Positions 1 to 8,826 of a stretch of DNA of 64,000 nucleotides are shown here, piece after piece. The stretch comes from an uncultured Muribaculaceae bacterium (GTDB lineage: Bacteria > Bacteroidota > Bacteroidia > Bacteroidales > Muribaculaceae). The stretch is taken from contig CALUMI010000002.1 in assembly GCA_944321725.1 (NCBI GenBank), positions 62,001-126,000 on the forward strand. The letters run 5' to 3'. Every line of letters starts with the position of its first letter. Positions within the stretch are counted from its first letter, which is position 1. The translations under genes were made by a program, and so were the position numbers. The notes beneath the pieces were generated by a model, which was given only the letters and a program-made list of their open reading frames with translations, did no database searches and was not told the DNA's origin.

Positions 1-1683
1 AAGCTGTATATCAGTTTGGGTGTAAAAAAAGAGAATATAGTCATGTGCGACAGCCATGGCGTGATTAATCGCAAGCGCACGAATCTTAATGCGCAGAAGC
101 AGGAGTTTGTCACAGACCGTGATATTTCCACTCTTGAGGAGGCAATGGTTGGAGCTGACGTATTTCTCGGGTTGTCGGTAAAGGATGTTGTTACGCCTGA
201 AATGATACAATCGATGGCAGAGAAACCTATTGTCTTTGCTCTCGCCAATCCTGACCCGGAAATAGAATACCATAAGGCAGTCAAATCTGTACCGGATATA
301 ATTTTTGCAACCGGTCGTTCTGACTATCCTAATCAGATTAATAATGTGTTGGGATTTCCTTATATATTCCGTGGTGCGCTTGATTGCAGTGCGACGGCTA
401 TCAACGAGGAAATGAAATTGGCGGCGGTGCGTGCTATCGCCAATCTCGCAAAACAGCCTGTGCCGTTGGTTGTCAATGCCGCATATAATATGAGCGGAAT
501 ATCGTTTGGCAGGGAATATATTTTGCCAAAACCGCTTGATCCTCGTTTGCTTACGACGGTTGCTCCGGCTGTTGCAAAAGCCGCAATAGAGTCTGGTGTG
601 GCTCGCAAGCAAATTACCGATTGGGAGCAATATAATGAAAAATTAAATGGACTGATGGGATATGACAGCAAGTTGATGCGCCGTTTGACAGAACTTGCCA
701 AAAATAATCCCCGTCGTGTGGTATTCGGAGAGGGCAATACTGACAATATGCTGCTTGCCGCAGTCGACGCTTTGCGTGAAGGTGTCTGCAAACCGGTGTT
801 GCTTGGCAATGAGGAAATGATTGAAAAGCGTGCCGGCAGATTGGGAGTGAGCCTTGACGGTATAGAAATCGTCAATTTGCGTCATGACCGCGAAGCCGAA
901 CGTCGAGAACGATATGCCGTAATGCTTTCCGATAAGCGCGGTCGCGAAGGCTTTACCCGCCGGGAAGCGTTGGAAAAAATGTTTGATAGGAATTATTTCG
1001 GCATGATGATGGTTGAGGCCGGAGATGCTGACGCGTTTATCGCCGGAACATATTCAAATAGCAGCGATGTAGCCTCGATTGCCAAAAATGTGATAGGTGT
1101 GCGTCCGAGTTTCGACCATTTTGCCACAATGCACATAATGAATACCAAAAAAGGTGTTTATTTTCTTGCGGATACTATGATTAACAAGAATATGAACACA
1201 GAAACTCTTGTTGATATTGCGCGCTTGGCTCGTACAGCTGTTGAGTATTTCGCCAAAGAGCCTGTTATGGCAATGGTGTCATATAGCAATTTTGGAGCTG
1301 ATAAGGCAAAATCTCCGCGCATGGTGCATGATGCTGTTGCTATTCTTCATGAGCGTTATCCGGATTTGTTGGTGGATGGCGAAATGCAGATAAATTATGC
1401 GCTTAATAAGGCAATCCGGGATAAAAACTATCCGTTCAACAAGCTGAACGGCAAAGATGTGAACACACTGATATTTCCTAACCTCAGTGCGGCGTCGTCA
1501 GCGTATCGCATAATGCTTGAAATGGGTCTTGCCGAATTTATCGGTCCGATTCAAATCGGACTTAACAAACCTGTGCATTTTATATCTGTTGAGTCGTCAG
1601 TCCGTGATATTGTCAATCTTGCTACAATAGCCACAATAGATGCCACTGCATGTGAGAAAGGCAATGCTCTTCTCGACAAATGA
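1..1683 (+). CDS. maeB: NADP-dependent malic enzyme with phosphotransacetylase domain (5' end outside window)
   Basis: Oxidative decarboxylation of malate to pyruvate, making NADPH in the cytoplasm. The reading frame is open from the first base, so the start and the catalytic N-terminal half lie upstream of the window. What is visible is the end of the NAD(P)-binding malic domain, including the stretch VFALANPDPE near codons 78-87, followed from about codon 230 by a long phosphotransacetylase-like domain (RRVVFGEGN, later IFPNLSAASSAY). This two-domain layout is the MaeB type. In that family the C-terminal domain is thought to be regulatory and to bind acetyl-CoA, not to act as a transacetylase. 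The gene ends at TGA just before a strong terminator. Confidence 0.93.
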   Translation, partial: KLYISLGVKKENIVMCDSHGVINRKRTNLNAQKQEFVTDRDISTLEEAMVGADVFLGLSVKDVVTPEMIQSMAEKPIVFALANPDPEIEYHKAVKSVPDIIFATGRSDYPNQINNVLGFPYIFRGALDCSATAINEEMKLAAVRAIANLAKQPVPLVVNAAYNMSGISFGREYILPKPLDPRLLTTVAPAVAKAAIESGVARKQITDWEQYNEKLNGLMGYDSKLMRRLTELAKNNPRRVVFGEGNTDNMLLAAVDALREGVCKPVLLGNEEMIEKRAGRLGVSLDGIEIVNLRHDREAERRERYAVMLSDKRGREGFTRREALEKMFDRNYFGMMMVEAGDADAFIAGTYSNSSDVASIAKNVIGVRPSFDHFATMHIMNTKKGVYFLADTMINKNMNTETLVDIARLARTAVEYFAKEPVMAMVSYSNFGADKAKSPRMVHDAVAILHERYPDLLVDGEMQINYALNKAIRDKNYPFNKLNGKDVNTLIFPNLSAASSAYRIMLEMGLAEFIGPIQIGLNKPVHFISVESSVRDIVNLATIATIDATACEKGNALLDK

Positions 1684-1700
1684 TAAGCCGTTATAAATGA

Positions 1701-1740
1701 AATCCCCGCGACAATAACTTTTGTTGCGGGGATTTTTTTA
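1701..1740 (+). terminator. Rho-independent terminator after maeB
   Basis: A 14-base arm at 1701-1714 pairs with 1721-1734 through one G-T pair, leaving a six-base loop. It is followed by a run of T up to 1739. It separates maeB from the convergent peptidase gene. Confidence 0.88.
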
Positions 1741-1755
1741 TCTCCAATTTGGCTC

Positions 1756-3861
1756 TTAATATTTCAGTCCGAGATTGGCAAAGATAAAAGAGTAAAGGTC
1801 GACATATTCATCGATAACTTTTGTGGTAGGTTTGCCGCCTCCATGACCGGCCTTACTGTCTATTCGTATGAATTTTGGACGAGTGCCTGTGTTTGAGGCC
1901 TGTAGCGTGGCCGCATATTTAAATGAGTGGGCCGGAACTACACGATCATCGTGGTCGGCGGTGGTTACGAGTATGGCCGGATATTTTGTACCGTCATTTT
2001 TAATGTTGTGGAGTGGGGAATAGGCTTTCAGATATTCGAACATCTCTTTGCTGTCCTCGCTTGTCCCATAATCAGGAGCCCAATTCCATCCGATTGTAAA
2101 TTTATGGTAACGCAACATGTCCATCACGCCAACTCTCGGTATGGCCACACTGAACAAATCCGGGCGTTGGTTGACACATGCCCCTATAAGCAATCCTCCG
2201 TTGGAACCGCCTTCTGCCACAAGCAGATTTTTGTTGGTATAATTTTCTTTAATCAGATATTCGGCTGCTGAAATGAAATCGTCAAATACATTTTGTTTCT
2301 GCATCTTTGTGCCGGCAAGATGCCATTTTTCTCCATATTCGTTACCGCCGCGCATATTCACCTGCGCATAAATAAATCCTTTTTCAAGCAGCAACATGCG
2401 ATTGGGGCTGAAACCGGGATATAGAGTGATGTTAAATCCTCCGTATCCATAAATATAAGTGGGATTTTTGCCGTTTCGTGTCAGACCTTTTTTGTAGGTA
2501 AGTGTCATTGGGACTTTTGTCCCGTCTTTGCTTGTCACAAAGACTTGTTCAGTCGTGTAGTCTTCCGGATTGAATGATACGGAAGGTTGTCTATATACGG
2601 ATGATGTGTTTTTTTCAATGTCATATTTATATATTGTGGTAGGATAGGTGAATGAGCTGAAAGAGTAGTATGTTTCATCGCTGTCAGGCTTTCCTGAGAA
2701 ATTTACTGTTCCGATTGTAGGCAATGCCACTTCGTGGAGTAATTTTCCCGTAATGTCATAGACATAGGCATGATTTGACGCGTCTTTGTCGTATACGGCA
2801 ATCAATTTGCCGCCAATCAGCGATACAGCCGACAATACCTCTTTTTGTTCGGGGAGTACATCCTGCCAATTCTCTATCGACGGATTTTTTATATCTACAG
2901 ATATTAGACGGTTGTTGGGCGCATTTAAATTTGTCACTATATAAAGTTTGCCATTGAAAATTTCAACAGGCATGACCGCATAGTCTTGAGTACCGGAAAT
3001 ACATACGAATTCAGAGGTGGAATTTTGCAAGTCTTTTATATACAAACCGTTACCATTCCCTGCTCCGGATTCAAACATGAACAATGTGTTGCTGCGCTCG
3101 TCAGTTGTCGCTGTATAGAAGCGCAATGGATATTTCGGATTTTCGTAAATAAGTTTGTCACTGCTTTGCGGGGTGCCTATTTTGTGATAGTAAATTTTAT
3201 GGTTTTCATTTTTTCCGGAATATTCTTGTCCTTTTGGCGTGTCGTATGCGCTATAGAAAAATCCGTCTTTGTACCATGCCGCGTCAGTGAATTTAGCCCA
3301 TTTTATATGATCCGGTAATAATTTTTTTGTCGCTGTTTCCATTACAAATATCTCTACCCAATCCGAACCGCTGCGAGAAATGGTGTATGCCAAATATTTT
3401 CCGTCATCGGAAAGGCTTGTACCTCCTAATGCGACAGTACCGTCCTGAGAGAGTTGATTCGGGTCAAGCAGAACTTCGCTTTTGCTGTTGGGAGAATCTG
3501 CCATATAAAGCACACTCTGATTCTGTAAGCCGCTATTATAAAAATAGTAATATTTGCCGTTTTTTACGGTCGGGCAACCGTATTTTTCATAATTCATCAA
3601 TTCAGACAGCCGTTTGCGTATCTCATTGCGATATGGCAAACTGTCAAGATATTGTGATGTGGTTTTGCGTTGGGCGTTTACCCAAGCGGCTGTTTCAAGT
3701 GATGTGTCGTTTTCGAGCCAACGATACGGGTCGGCTACTTTTGTCCCGAAATAGTCGTCTATGACATTGTCTTTTCTTGTCTCCGGATATTTGTAATTTC
3801 CTTCTGCGGCATTTGCCGACAAACATGCTATTGTGCACATTAAGAATACATTTGTTTTCAT
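1756..3861 (-). CDS. Prolyl oligopeptidase (S9A family), secreted
   Basis: Serine peptidase cleaving short peptides after proline. The 701 residues begin with a signal peptide (about residues 1-18, hydrophobic core then ANA/AEG), so the enzyme is probably periplasmic. The N-terminal two thirds is the beta-propeller. The C-terminal hydrolase domain carries the triad: Ser553 in GGSNGG, Asp638 in the motif DHDDRVVP, and His673 in AGHGGGK. The surrounding sequence (NQRPDLF, GVMDMLRYHKFTIG) is very close to classic prolyl oligopeptidases. It is a single-gene unit with its own promoter and reads towards the maeB terminator. Confidence 0.95.
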   Translation of the reverse strand: MKTNVFLMCTIACLSANAAEGNYKYPETRKDNVIDDYFGTKVADPYRWLENDTSLETAAWVNAQRKTTSQYLDSLPYRNEIRKRLSELMNYEKYGCPTVKNGKYYYFYNSGLQNQSVLYMADSPNSKSEVLLDPNQLSQDGTVALGGTSLSDDGKYLAYTISRSGSDWVEIFVMETATKKLLPDHIKWAKFTDAAWYKDGFFYSAYDTPKGQEYSGKNENHKIYYHKIGTPQSSDKLIYENPKYPLRFYTATTDERSNTLFMFESGAGNGNGLYIKDLQNSTSEFVCISGTQDYAVMPVEIFNGKLYIVTNLNAPNNRLISVDIKNPSIENWQDVLPEQKEVLSAVSLIGGKLIAVYDKDASNHAYVYDITGKLLHEVALPTIGTVNFSGKPDSDETYYSFSSFTYPTTIYKYDIEKNTSSVYRQPSVSFNPEDYTTEQVFVTSKDGTKVPMTLTYKKGLTRNGKNPTYIYGYGGFNITLYPGFSPNRMLLLEKGFIYAQVNMRGGNEYGEKWHLAGTKMQKQNVFDDFISAAEYLIKENYTNKNLLVAEGGSNGGLLIGACVNQRPDLFSVAIPRVGVMDMLRYHKFTIGWNWAPDYGTSEDSKEMFEYLKAYSPLHNIKNDGTKYPAILVTTADHDDRVVPAHSFKYAATLQASNTGTRPKFIRIDSKAGHGGGKPTTKVIDEYVDLYSFIFANLGLKY

Positions 3862-3881
3862 TCCAATATTAAAATTTTATG

Positions 3882-3911
3882 CAAATATAGCGAAAGGTGG
3901 GTGCAGAACAA
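3882..3911 (-). promoter_or_regulatory. Bacteroidota-type promoter for the prolyl oligopeptidase
   Basis: On the minus strand a -7 element TATATTTG (3882-3889) lies 19 bases downstream of a TTG (3909-3911). The start codon is about 20 bases further on. Confidence 0.7.
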
Positions 3912-4040
3912 CCAAATTTGCTTGAAATTGTTATGCCGAACCGCATCCTATATTATCAAAATAGAAGTGATATTGCAATGAAAGCAACTGCGGTCAGACG
4001 GAATTTGTGTAATTTTGCGCCATAATCAGGTTTGTGCAAT

Positions 4041-5411
4041 ATGAATGTTTTAAAACAATATTTTCCCATAGTAAGTGTCATAATAGCCATAATAATGTCT
4101 GTGCTTGACGGCACATTGGTAAATGTCGCTTTGCCGTCTTTGACTAAAGAATTTGATGTTGAGCCTAATACAGCCATTTGGCTGATAAATTCTTATCAGA
4201 TGGTCATAATGATGTTTCTGCTTGTGTTCGCTTCATTTGGCGACACTATCGGCTATCGTAAGATTTTTCTTTGTGGCGTGACTGTATTTACTGTGGCTTC
4301 TGCTCTTTGTGCTTTGTCGCAGAATTTTGCCATGTTGGTATGCTCAAGAGTGTTGCAAGGTTTGGGAGCGGCATGTGTGATGAGTGTAAACACGGCATTG
4401 GTAAGATTGATATATCTTCCTGAAGTGTTGGGCAGAGGAATGAGCTTCAATGCAATGGCTGTTGCCGTGAGCTCTGCTGCCGGTCCTACGATAGCGGGAA
4501 TAATATTGTCTTCATTGAGTTGGCATTGGCTGTTTGCCATCAATATTCCTTTGGGCATAATATCTTTCTTGATAGGCTATAAAATGTTGCCGCATAATCG
4601 TTTCTTGGTAAAACGTGACATAGGATTTTGGAATAGTGTGGGCAATGTGCTGACTTTCGGACTTTTAATTTATTCGTTGGAAGGGTTTGCGCATCATGAA
4701 AGCCGTGGCATAATAATATTCGCGTTTGTGTCTTTTCTCACGATAGGCTATTTTTATTTGCGCAGCCAGTTGAAGAAACCTGTGCCGTTATTGCCTGTTG
4801 ATTTGCTTAAAATTCCGATTTTTGCGCGATCGATACTCACTTCGGTTTCTTCCTTCATGGCGCAAATGTTGGCTATGGTCGCATTGCCGTTTTTCTTTCA
4901 GGATGTCATGTGTTTCTCTCCTGTCGAGATTGGCGTGCTGCTCACACCGTGGCCTATCGCGACAATGATTACCGCTCCTATTGCGGGTCGATTGGTTGAG
5001 CATTTTCATCCCGGAATACTTGGAGCTTTAGGGATGTGTGTGTTTTCGACGGGTTTGTTTTTGCTTTATTTTATGCCTGAAGACTCATCGTCTGCCGATA
5101 TATTTTGGAGGGTAATGATATGTGGAGCCGGTTTCGGATTATACCAAACGCCAAATAATCTTACAATAATGTCATCCGCTCCCATTGAACGCAGTGGAGG
5201 AGCGAGTGGGATGCTGGGAATGGCGAGGTTGTGCGGACAAACGGTTGGCACTACGTTGGTGGCTATAGTGTTTGCAATCATCCCGCATACTGTCGGGGCT
5301 AAATTGTGTTTGGTTCTTGCTGCTGTAGTGGCATTTATTGCCGGAATCGCAAGCATATCGCGAATTACCCAAAAATTTGAGAATCCGCGTAATCGTGTTA
5401 AGCGGAATTGA
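4041..5411 (+). CDS. DHA2-type MFS multidrug efflux transporter
   Basis: Inner-membrane proton-driven drug exporter of the EmrB/QacA (DHA2) group. The 456-residue protein is mostly hydrophobic, consistent with about 14 membrane segments. It shows the family signature SVLDGTLVNVALPSL near the first helix and a conserved RVLQGLGAA motif before helix five. I place the start at ATG 4041 instead of the in-frame TTG nine bases upstream. A -7-like TAATTTTG at 4010-4017 would put transcription start just before it; I see no good -33 element. No adaptor or TolC gene is adjacent, so the substrate is unknown. Confidence 0.88.
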   Translation: MNVLKQYFPIVSVIIAIIMSVLDGTLVNVALPSLTKEFDVEPNTAIWLINSYQMVIMMFLLVFASFGDTIGYRKIFLCGVTVFTVASALCALSQNFAMLVCSRVLQGLGAACVMSVNTALVRLIYLPEVLGRGMSFNAMAVAVSSAAGPTIAGIILSSLSWHWLFAINIPLGIISFLIGYKMLPHNRFLVKRDIGFWNSVGNVLTFGLLIYSLEGFAHHESRGIIIFAFVSFLTIGYFYLRSQLKKPVPLLPVDLLKIPIFARSILTSVSSFMAQMLAMVALPFFFQDVMCFSPVEIGVLLTPWPIATMITAPIAGRLVEHFHPGILGALGMCVFSTGLFLLYFMPEDSSSADIFWRVMICGAGFGLYQTPNNLTIMSSAPIERSGGASGMLGMARLCGQTVGTTLVAIVFAIIPHTVGAKLCLVLAAVVAFIAGIASISRITQKFENPRNRVKRN

Positions 5412-5435
5412 TTAATTGAAATGTGCGCAATAAAA

Positions 5436-5468
5436 AAACGGGCTGTTTGTTTTTTCAGCCCGTTTCGT
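5436..5468. terminator. Bidirectional terminator between MFS gene and phosphohexomutase
   Basis: Arms 5436-5445 and 5456-5465 form a perfect 10-bp stem with a T-rich loop. An A-run precedes the stem, so it can act on both convergent transcripts. Confidence 0.82.
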
Positions 5469-5487
5469 ACTGTAGTTTTAGGTAAAA

Positions 5488-7233
5488 TCAAATACCAAGT
5501 TCTTTTTTGATAATTTCTATCTTTTCATCTGCTTCGCGATTTGCTTTGTCATATTCTTCGGCGCATTTCATTTCTCCATGCACCTCGATATAGAATTTGA
5601 TTTTGGGCTCTGTGCCTGACGGGCGAATAGAAACTTTTGTCTTGTCTTCTGTGAAATATTGCAGCACGTTGGACGTTACAGGCATGTCAAGTGCAGAAAT
5701 TTCTCCGGAGATGGTATTTGTCTGTTTCAATGTTTGGTAATCTTTAATTATTGAAACTTTTGAGCCTGCAAGCATTTTAGGCGGATTTTCACGGAATTGC
5801 TTCATGATAGCGGCAATCTCTTCAGCACCGGACTTACCTTTGCGTACTAAGGATATTCCTTTTTCGCGGGAAAATCCGTATTTTAGATAAATGTCTTGAA
5901 GCATTTCTATCATGTTCATTCCTTTTTCTTTTGCCCATGCGGCAATCTCGGCCATTATTGATATTGCTGAAACAGAATCTTTGTCGCGTACAAAATCTTC
6001 GACAAGGAAGCCATAGCTTTCTTCGCCTCCACCAAGATACCTTGCCTTGCCTTCATTCTCGCGCATTATATTGGCAATCCATTTGAAACCTGTGTAGCAA
6101 TCGTATATTTTAATGTGCTGCTTATCAGCTATTGACTTTATTGTTTCGGTTGTTACGATTGTTTTTACAATGTATTCTTTTCCTGTCAATCTGCCTAATT
6201 CAGCATTTCTTGTCATTAAGTAATTGAGGAAAATCAAAGCTATCTGATTGCCATTGATTAGTACGTATTCACCGTTGTTGTCGCGGATTACTACTCCAAT
6301 ACGGTCAGCATCCGGGTCAGAGGCCATTACTATTTCTGCCCCTGTCTCTTTTGCTTTGGCAATGCCCATTGCCATTGCTGATGGCTCTTCCGGATTCGGA
6401 GATGCAACAGTCGGGAAATCGCCGCTCTCCACTTCTTGTTCGGAAACGCCGATAATATTTGTGAAACCAAAATTGCGAAGTGAACGCGGTATGAGCTTTA
6501 TGCCTGTGCCGTGTATCGGGGTGTACACAATTTTCATGTCGTGGTGCTTCTGTATTGCATCAGGACTGAGCGAAAGAGTTTTTATTTTGTCAAGAAATAT
6601 TTTGTCGATGTTTTCTCCGATGATTTCTATCTTTGACTTATCACCTTTGAATTTGATGTCTTTGACATCGGTCACTTCGTTTACGTATTTAATCGTATTT
6701 ACATCGTGCGGAGCAATCATTTGGGCTCCGTCGTTCCAATACGCTTTATATCCGTTGTATTCTTTGGGATTGTGTGAGGCTGTGATAATTACGCCGCTTT
6801 GACATCCGAGATGACGGATGGCAAATGAAATTTCGGGAGTTGGACGGCAGGAGTCAAATAAATATACTTTTATACCATTGGCGGAGAAAATATCAGCCAC
6901 AATTTCAGCAAATTTGCGGCTGTTGTTGCGCACATCGTGCCCAACCACTACTTTTATTTCCGGAAGCTCTGCGAAAGCCACTTTTAAGTAATTTGACAGC
7001 CCTTGTGTTGCTGCTCCTACGGTGTAGATGTTCATGCGGTTGCTGCCTGCTCCCATGATGCCTCTCAAGCCGCCTGTCCCAAATTCCAAATCTTTGTAGA
7101 ACGATTCTATCAATTCGGTTTTGTCATCATTTTCCAACATGGCTTTTACCGCGGATCTCGTTTCTTCATCGTATTCGCTACTCAGCCATTTATTGGCTTT
7201 TTCTGTTACTTGTTTTAATAATTCGTTGTCCAT
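5488..7233 (-). CDS. Phosphoglucomutase/phosphomannomutase family phosphohexomutase
   Basis: Interconverts hexose 1- and 6-phosphates, linking glycolysis to glycogen and cell-envelope sugar nucleotides. The 581-residue protein has the four hallmarks of the alpha-D-phosphohexomutase family. These are the phosphoserine loop TASHNP (Ser153), the metal loop DPDADR (Asp306, 308, 310), the sugar-binding GGGEESYGF, and the C-terminal phosphate-binding RPSGTEPKIKFY. The length fits the long form related to eukaryotic PGM2 and Bacillus PgcA. Substrate preference between glucose and mannose cannot be read from sequence. A full promoter lies in the 77-base gap upstream, so it can be expressed apart from the biotin genes before it. 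Confidence 0.93.
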   Translation of the reverse strand: MDNELLKQVTEKANKWLSSEYDEETRSAVKAMLENDDKTELIESFYKDLEFGTGGLRGIMGAGSNRMNIYTVGAATQGLSNYLKVAFAELPEIKVVVGHDVRNNSRKFAEIVADIFSANGIKVYLFDSCRPTPEISFAIRHLGCQSGVIITASHNPKEYNGYKAYWNDGAQMIAPHDVNTIKYVNEVTDVKDIKFKGDKSKIEIIGENIDKIFLDKIKTLSLSPDAIQKHHDMKIVYTPIHGTGIKLIPRSLRNFGFTNIIGVSEQEVESGDFPTVASPNPEEPSAMAMGIAKAKETGAEIVMASDPDADRIGVVIRDNNGEYVLINGNQIALIFLNYLMTRNAELGRLTGKEYIVKTIVTTETIKSIADKQHIKIYDCYTGFKWIANIMRENEGKARYLGGGEESYGFLVEDFVRDKDSVSAISIMAEIAAWAKEKGMNMIEMLQDIYLKYGFSREKGISLVRKGKSGAEEIAAIMKQFRENPPKMLAGSKVSIIKDYQTLKQTNTISGEISALDMPVTSNVLQYFTEDKTKVSIRPSGTEPKIKFYIEVHGEMKCAEEYDKANREADEKIEIIKKELGI

Positions 7234-7264
7234 TATATGAGATTTTAAAATAATATTCCGAAAA

Positions 7265-7296
7265 CAAAAATAGCAACTAATTGTAATTATAACAAA
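7265..7296 (-). promoter_or_regulatory. Bacteroidota-type promoter for the phosphohexomutase
   Basis: On the minus strand TTTG (7293-7296) is followed after 20 bases by TATTTTTG (7265-7272), an exact match to the TTTG-N20-TAnnTTTG layout. Confidence 0.75.
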
Positions 7297-7310
7297 TAGA
7301 TAGCCGAATT

Positions 7311-7541
7311 TTAGTTTTCTTTATCGTTTTTGTGTTCTGATTGCTTTTCTATGCTTTGTTTTTCTTTCTTTTTGAGTGAAAAATGAAGCAGCACGATTAT
7401 TATAAGCGATATTCCGAATACGGAGAAATAATATAAGTATTCGCCTTTCAGCAAAATATTCCTGCCAATATAAGCCATGCACAACAAATAGACGAGCAAG
7501 ACTGCCGGGAGATATGTGGATTTTTTTATTTTCGTTCTCAT
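7311..7541 (-). CDS. Small membrane protein of unknown function
   Basis: A 76-residue protein with two predicted membrane helices (roughly residues 10-30 and 37-57) and a lysine- and glutamate-rich C-terminal tail. It follows the exonuclease gene by seven bases, so it is probably translated from the same message. I recognise no family. Its tight spacing, good start codon and absence of any competing frame support it as a real gene. Confidence 0.68.
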   Translation of the reverse strand: MRTKIKKSTYLPAVLLVYLLCMAYIGRNILLKGEYLYYFSVFGISLIIIVLLHFSLKKKEKQSIEKQSEHKNDKEN

Positions 7542-7548
7542 CTTAGTT

Positions 7549-8175
7549 TTATTGATAGATTTTATAATCTGAATTTTCAGGATTGAATTTCTCTATTATG
7601 AGCCTGTTGTAGATTTTGATGCACGCCCAAGCGTCAATGGCCGCATAGCTTATTTGCGCGTCGCTCAACTCGGTGGCGTCCCAATTCGAGAGCTGTTGGC
7701 TCTTTGTTATTCTTTCGTTGAAAAGAATTGCATAAATTTTTTGCAGGCTCAGGCTTGCAAATTTATAGGAGGGCACTATTTTTTGCAAATCTACAAATCC
7801 TTTTGGGGCGAAATTGTAGTCATGCGATAAAATGTTGAAATCGTCATGTATCGACAATCCAACCTTTAAAATTTTTTCCGATTCGATGATTGCGCTCAAT
7901 GATGAGATGTCGTTTATTTTTTTGATGCGGAACAGAAAGCATACGTCTTCCGCCGCTATTTGCATGAGCGATACATGTATTGTCGCTCCCTTGCGGAATG
8001 TGGGACGTGATTCTGTGTCAAATCCGAGTATAGAGTAATTTTTTAATATCTCTATTGCCCGTCGCATTTCGGCGGCAGTGTTTACCACTTTTATAACACC
8101 CGGATACGATACTTTGGGCAATTCGGCTAATTGCTCTTTTGTAATAGTCAATGAATAGTTACAACATTCTGTCAT
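7549..8175 (-). CDS. DEDDy 3'-5' exonuclease domain protein (RNase D/WRN-like)
   Basis: Probable metal-dependent 3'-5' exonuclease. The 208 residues hold a single DEDD domain: motif I GFDTES (Asp53, Glu55), motif II around LSIHDDFN, and motif III with Tyr and Asp in SYAAIDAWA. The Tyr makes it the DEDDy subclass, as in RNase D and the WRN exonuclease. There is no HRDC or helicase domain. Whether RNA or DNA is the substrate is not visible. It starts 12 bases after bioD, so it appears to be co-transcribed with the biotin genes. That arrangement may be positional and not functional. Confidence 0.88.
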   Translation of the reverse strand: MTECCNYSLTITKEQLAELPKVSYPGVIKVVNTAAEMRRAIEILKNYSILGFDTESRPTFRKGATIHVSLMQIAAEDVCFLFRIKKINDISSLSAIIESEKILKVGLSIHDDFNILSHDYNFAPKGFVDLQKIVPSYKFASLSLQKIYAILFNERITKSQQLSNWDATELSDAQISYAAIDAWACIKIYNRLIIEKFNPENSDYKIYQ

Positions 8176-8187
8176 TTGCTATGATTT

Positions 8188-8826
8188 TTATTGAATATTG
8201 TCCATAATTAAAAGTTCGGTGTCTGTAAGATTTTTCTTTATGATTTTATCCATATAAAGCCGGGTTTCTTCTGCTATGATTTTATCATCATCAAAAAAAT
8301 CGTTATAGATGATGTATTTTATTTTGATATTTCTGTGCAGTGCTGCCTCGATTGAAAGCAGGGTGTGGTTTATTGAGCCTAATTGTCCGTTAGTTACCAA
8401 TGCGAGAGGAAGATTGCGCTCTTTTATATAGTCTATTGTAAGATAGTTCTCCGTTATGGGTACCATCAGTCCGCCGGCTCCTTCCATAAGAATGGTGTCA
8501 TATTTCTTGAATAGTTTTGTTTCGGAATCTTTTATTTTTGACAGGTCAATGTCGCATTTGTCGATTTTTGCTGCAAGGTGCGGCGATGCGGGATAGGTCA
8601 TTATTATCGGCGCAGTGGTGAAATCTTTGTCTTCCGGCAGGATATTGATATTCATCAATCTGCGGTGAATCTCAATATCTTCAGAATAACCGCTGTTGCC
8701 TGTCTGTATCATTTTAAGAGTTATTACTTTTTTACCTTCTTTCTGCATTTTATTGGCCAACCAACCGGTTGCATAACTTTTGCCTACGTTTGTGCCAATT
8801 CCGCTAATGAATATTGTTTCTTTCAT
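8188..8826 (-). CDS. bioD: Dethiobiotin synthetase
   Basis: ATP-dependent closure of the ureido ring: 7,8-diaminopelargonate plus CO2 to dethiobiotin, the penultimate biotin step. The P-loop GTNVGKS is at residues 11-17 when the start is ATG 8826 (MKETIFISG). The frame extends eight codons further upstream, but those have no counterpart in the family. Other family features are MEGAGGLMVP and the LVTNGQLGSINHTLLS segment. The chosen start lies 23 bases inside the end of bioGC, a spacing typical of translational coupling. Confidence 0.93.
   Translation of the reverse strand: MKETIFISGIGTNVGKSYATGWLANKMQKEGKKVITLKMIQTGNSGYSEDIEIHRRLMNINILPEDKDFTTAPIIMTYPASPHLAAKIDKCDIDLSKIKDSETKLFKKYDTILMEGAGGLMVPITENYLTIDYIKERNLPLALVTNGQLGSINHTLLSIEAALHRNIKIKYIIYNDFFDDDKIIAEETRLYMDKIIKKNLTDTELLIMDNIQ

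Noticed and set aside
360..875. Open frame of 171 codons opposite maeB
   Set aside because: Antisense shadow of a clear malic enzyme; the sequence is low in recognisable motifs.
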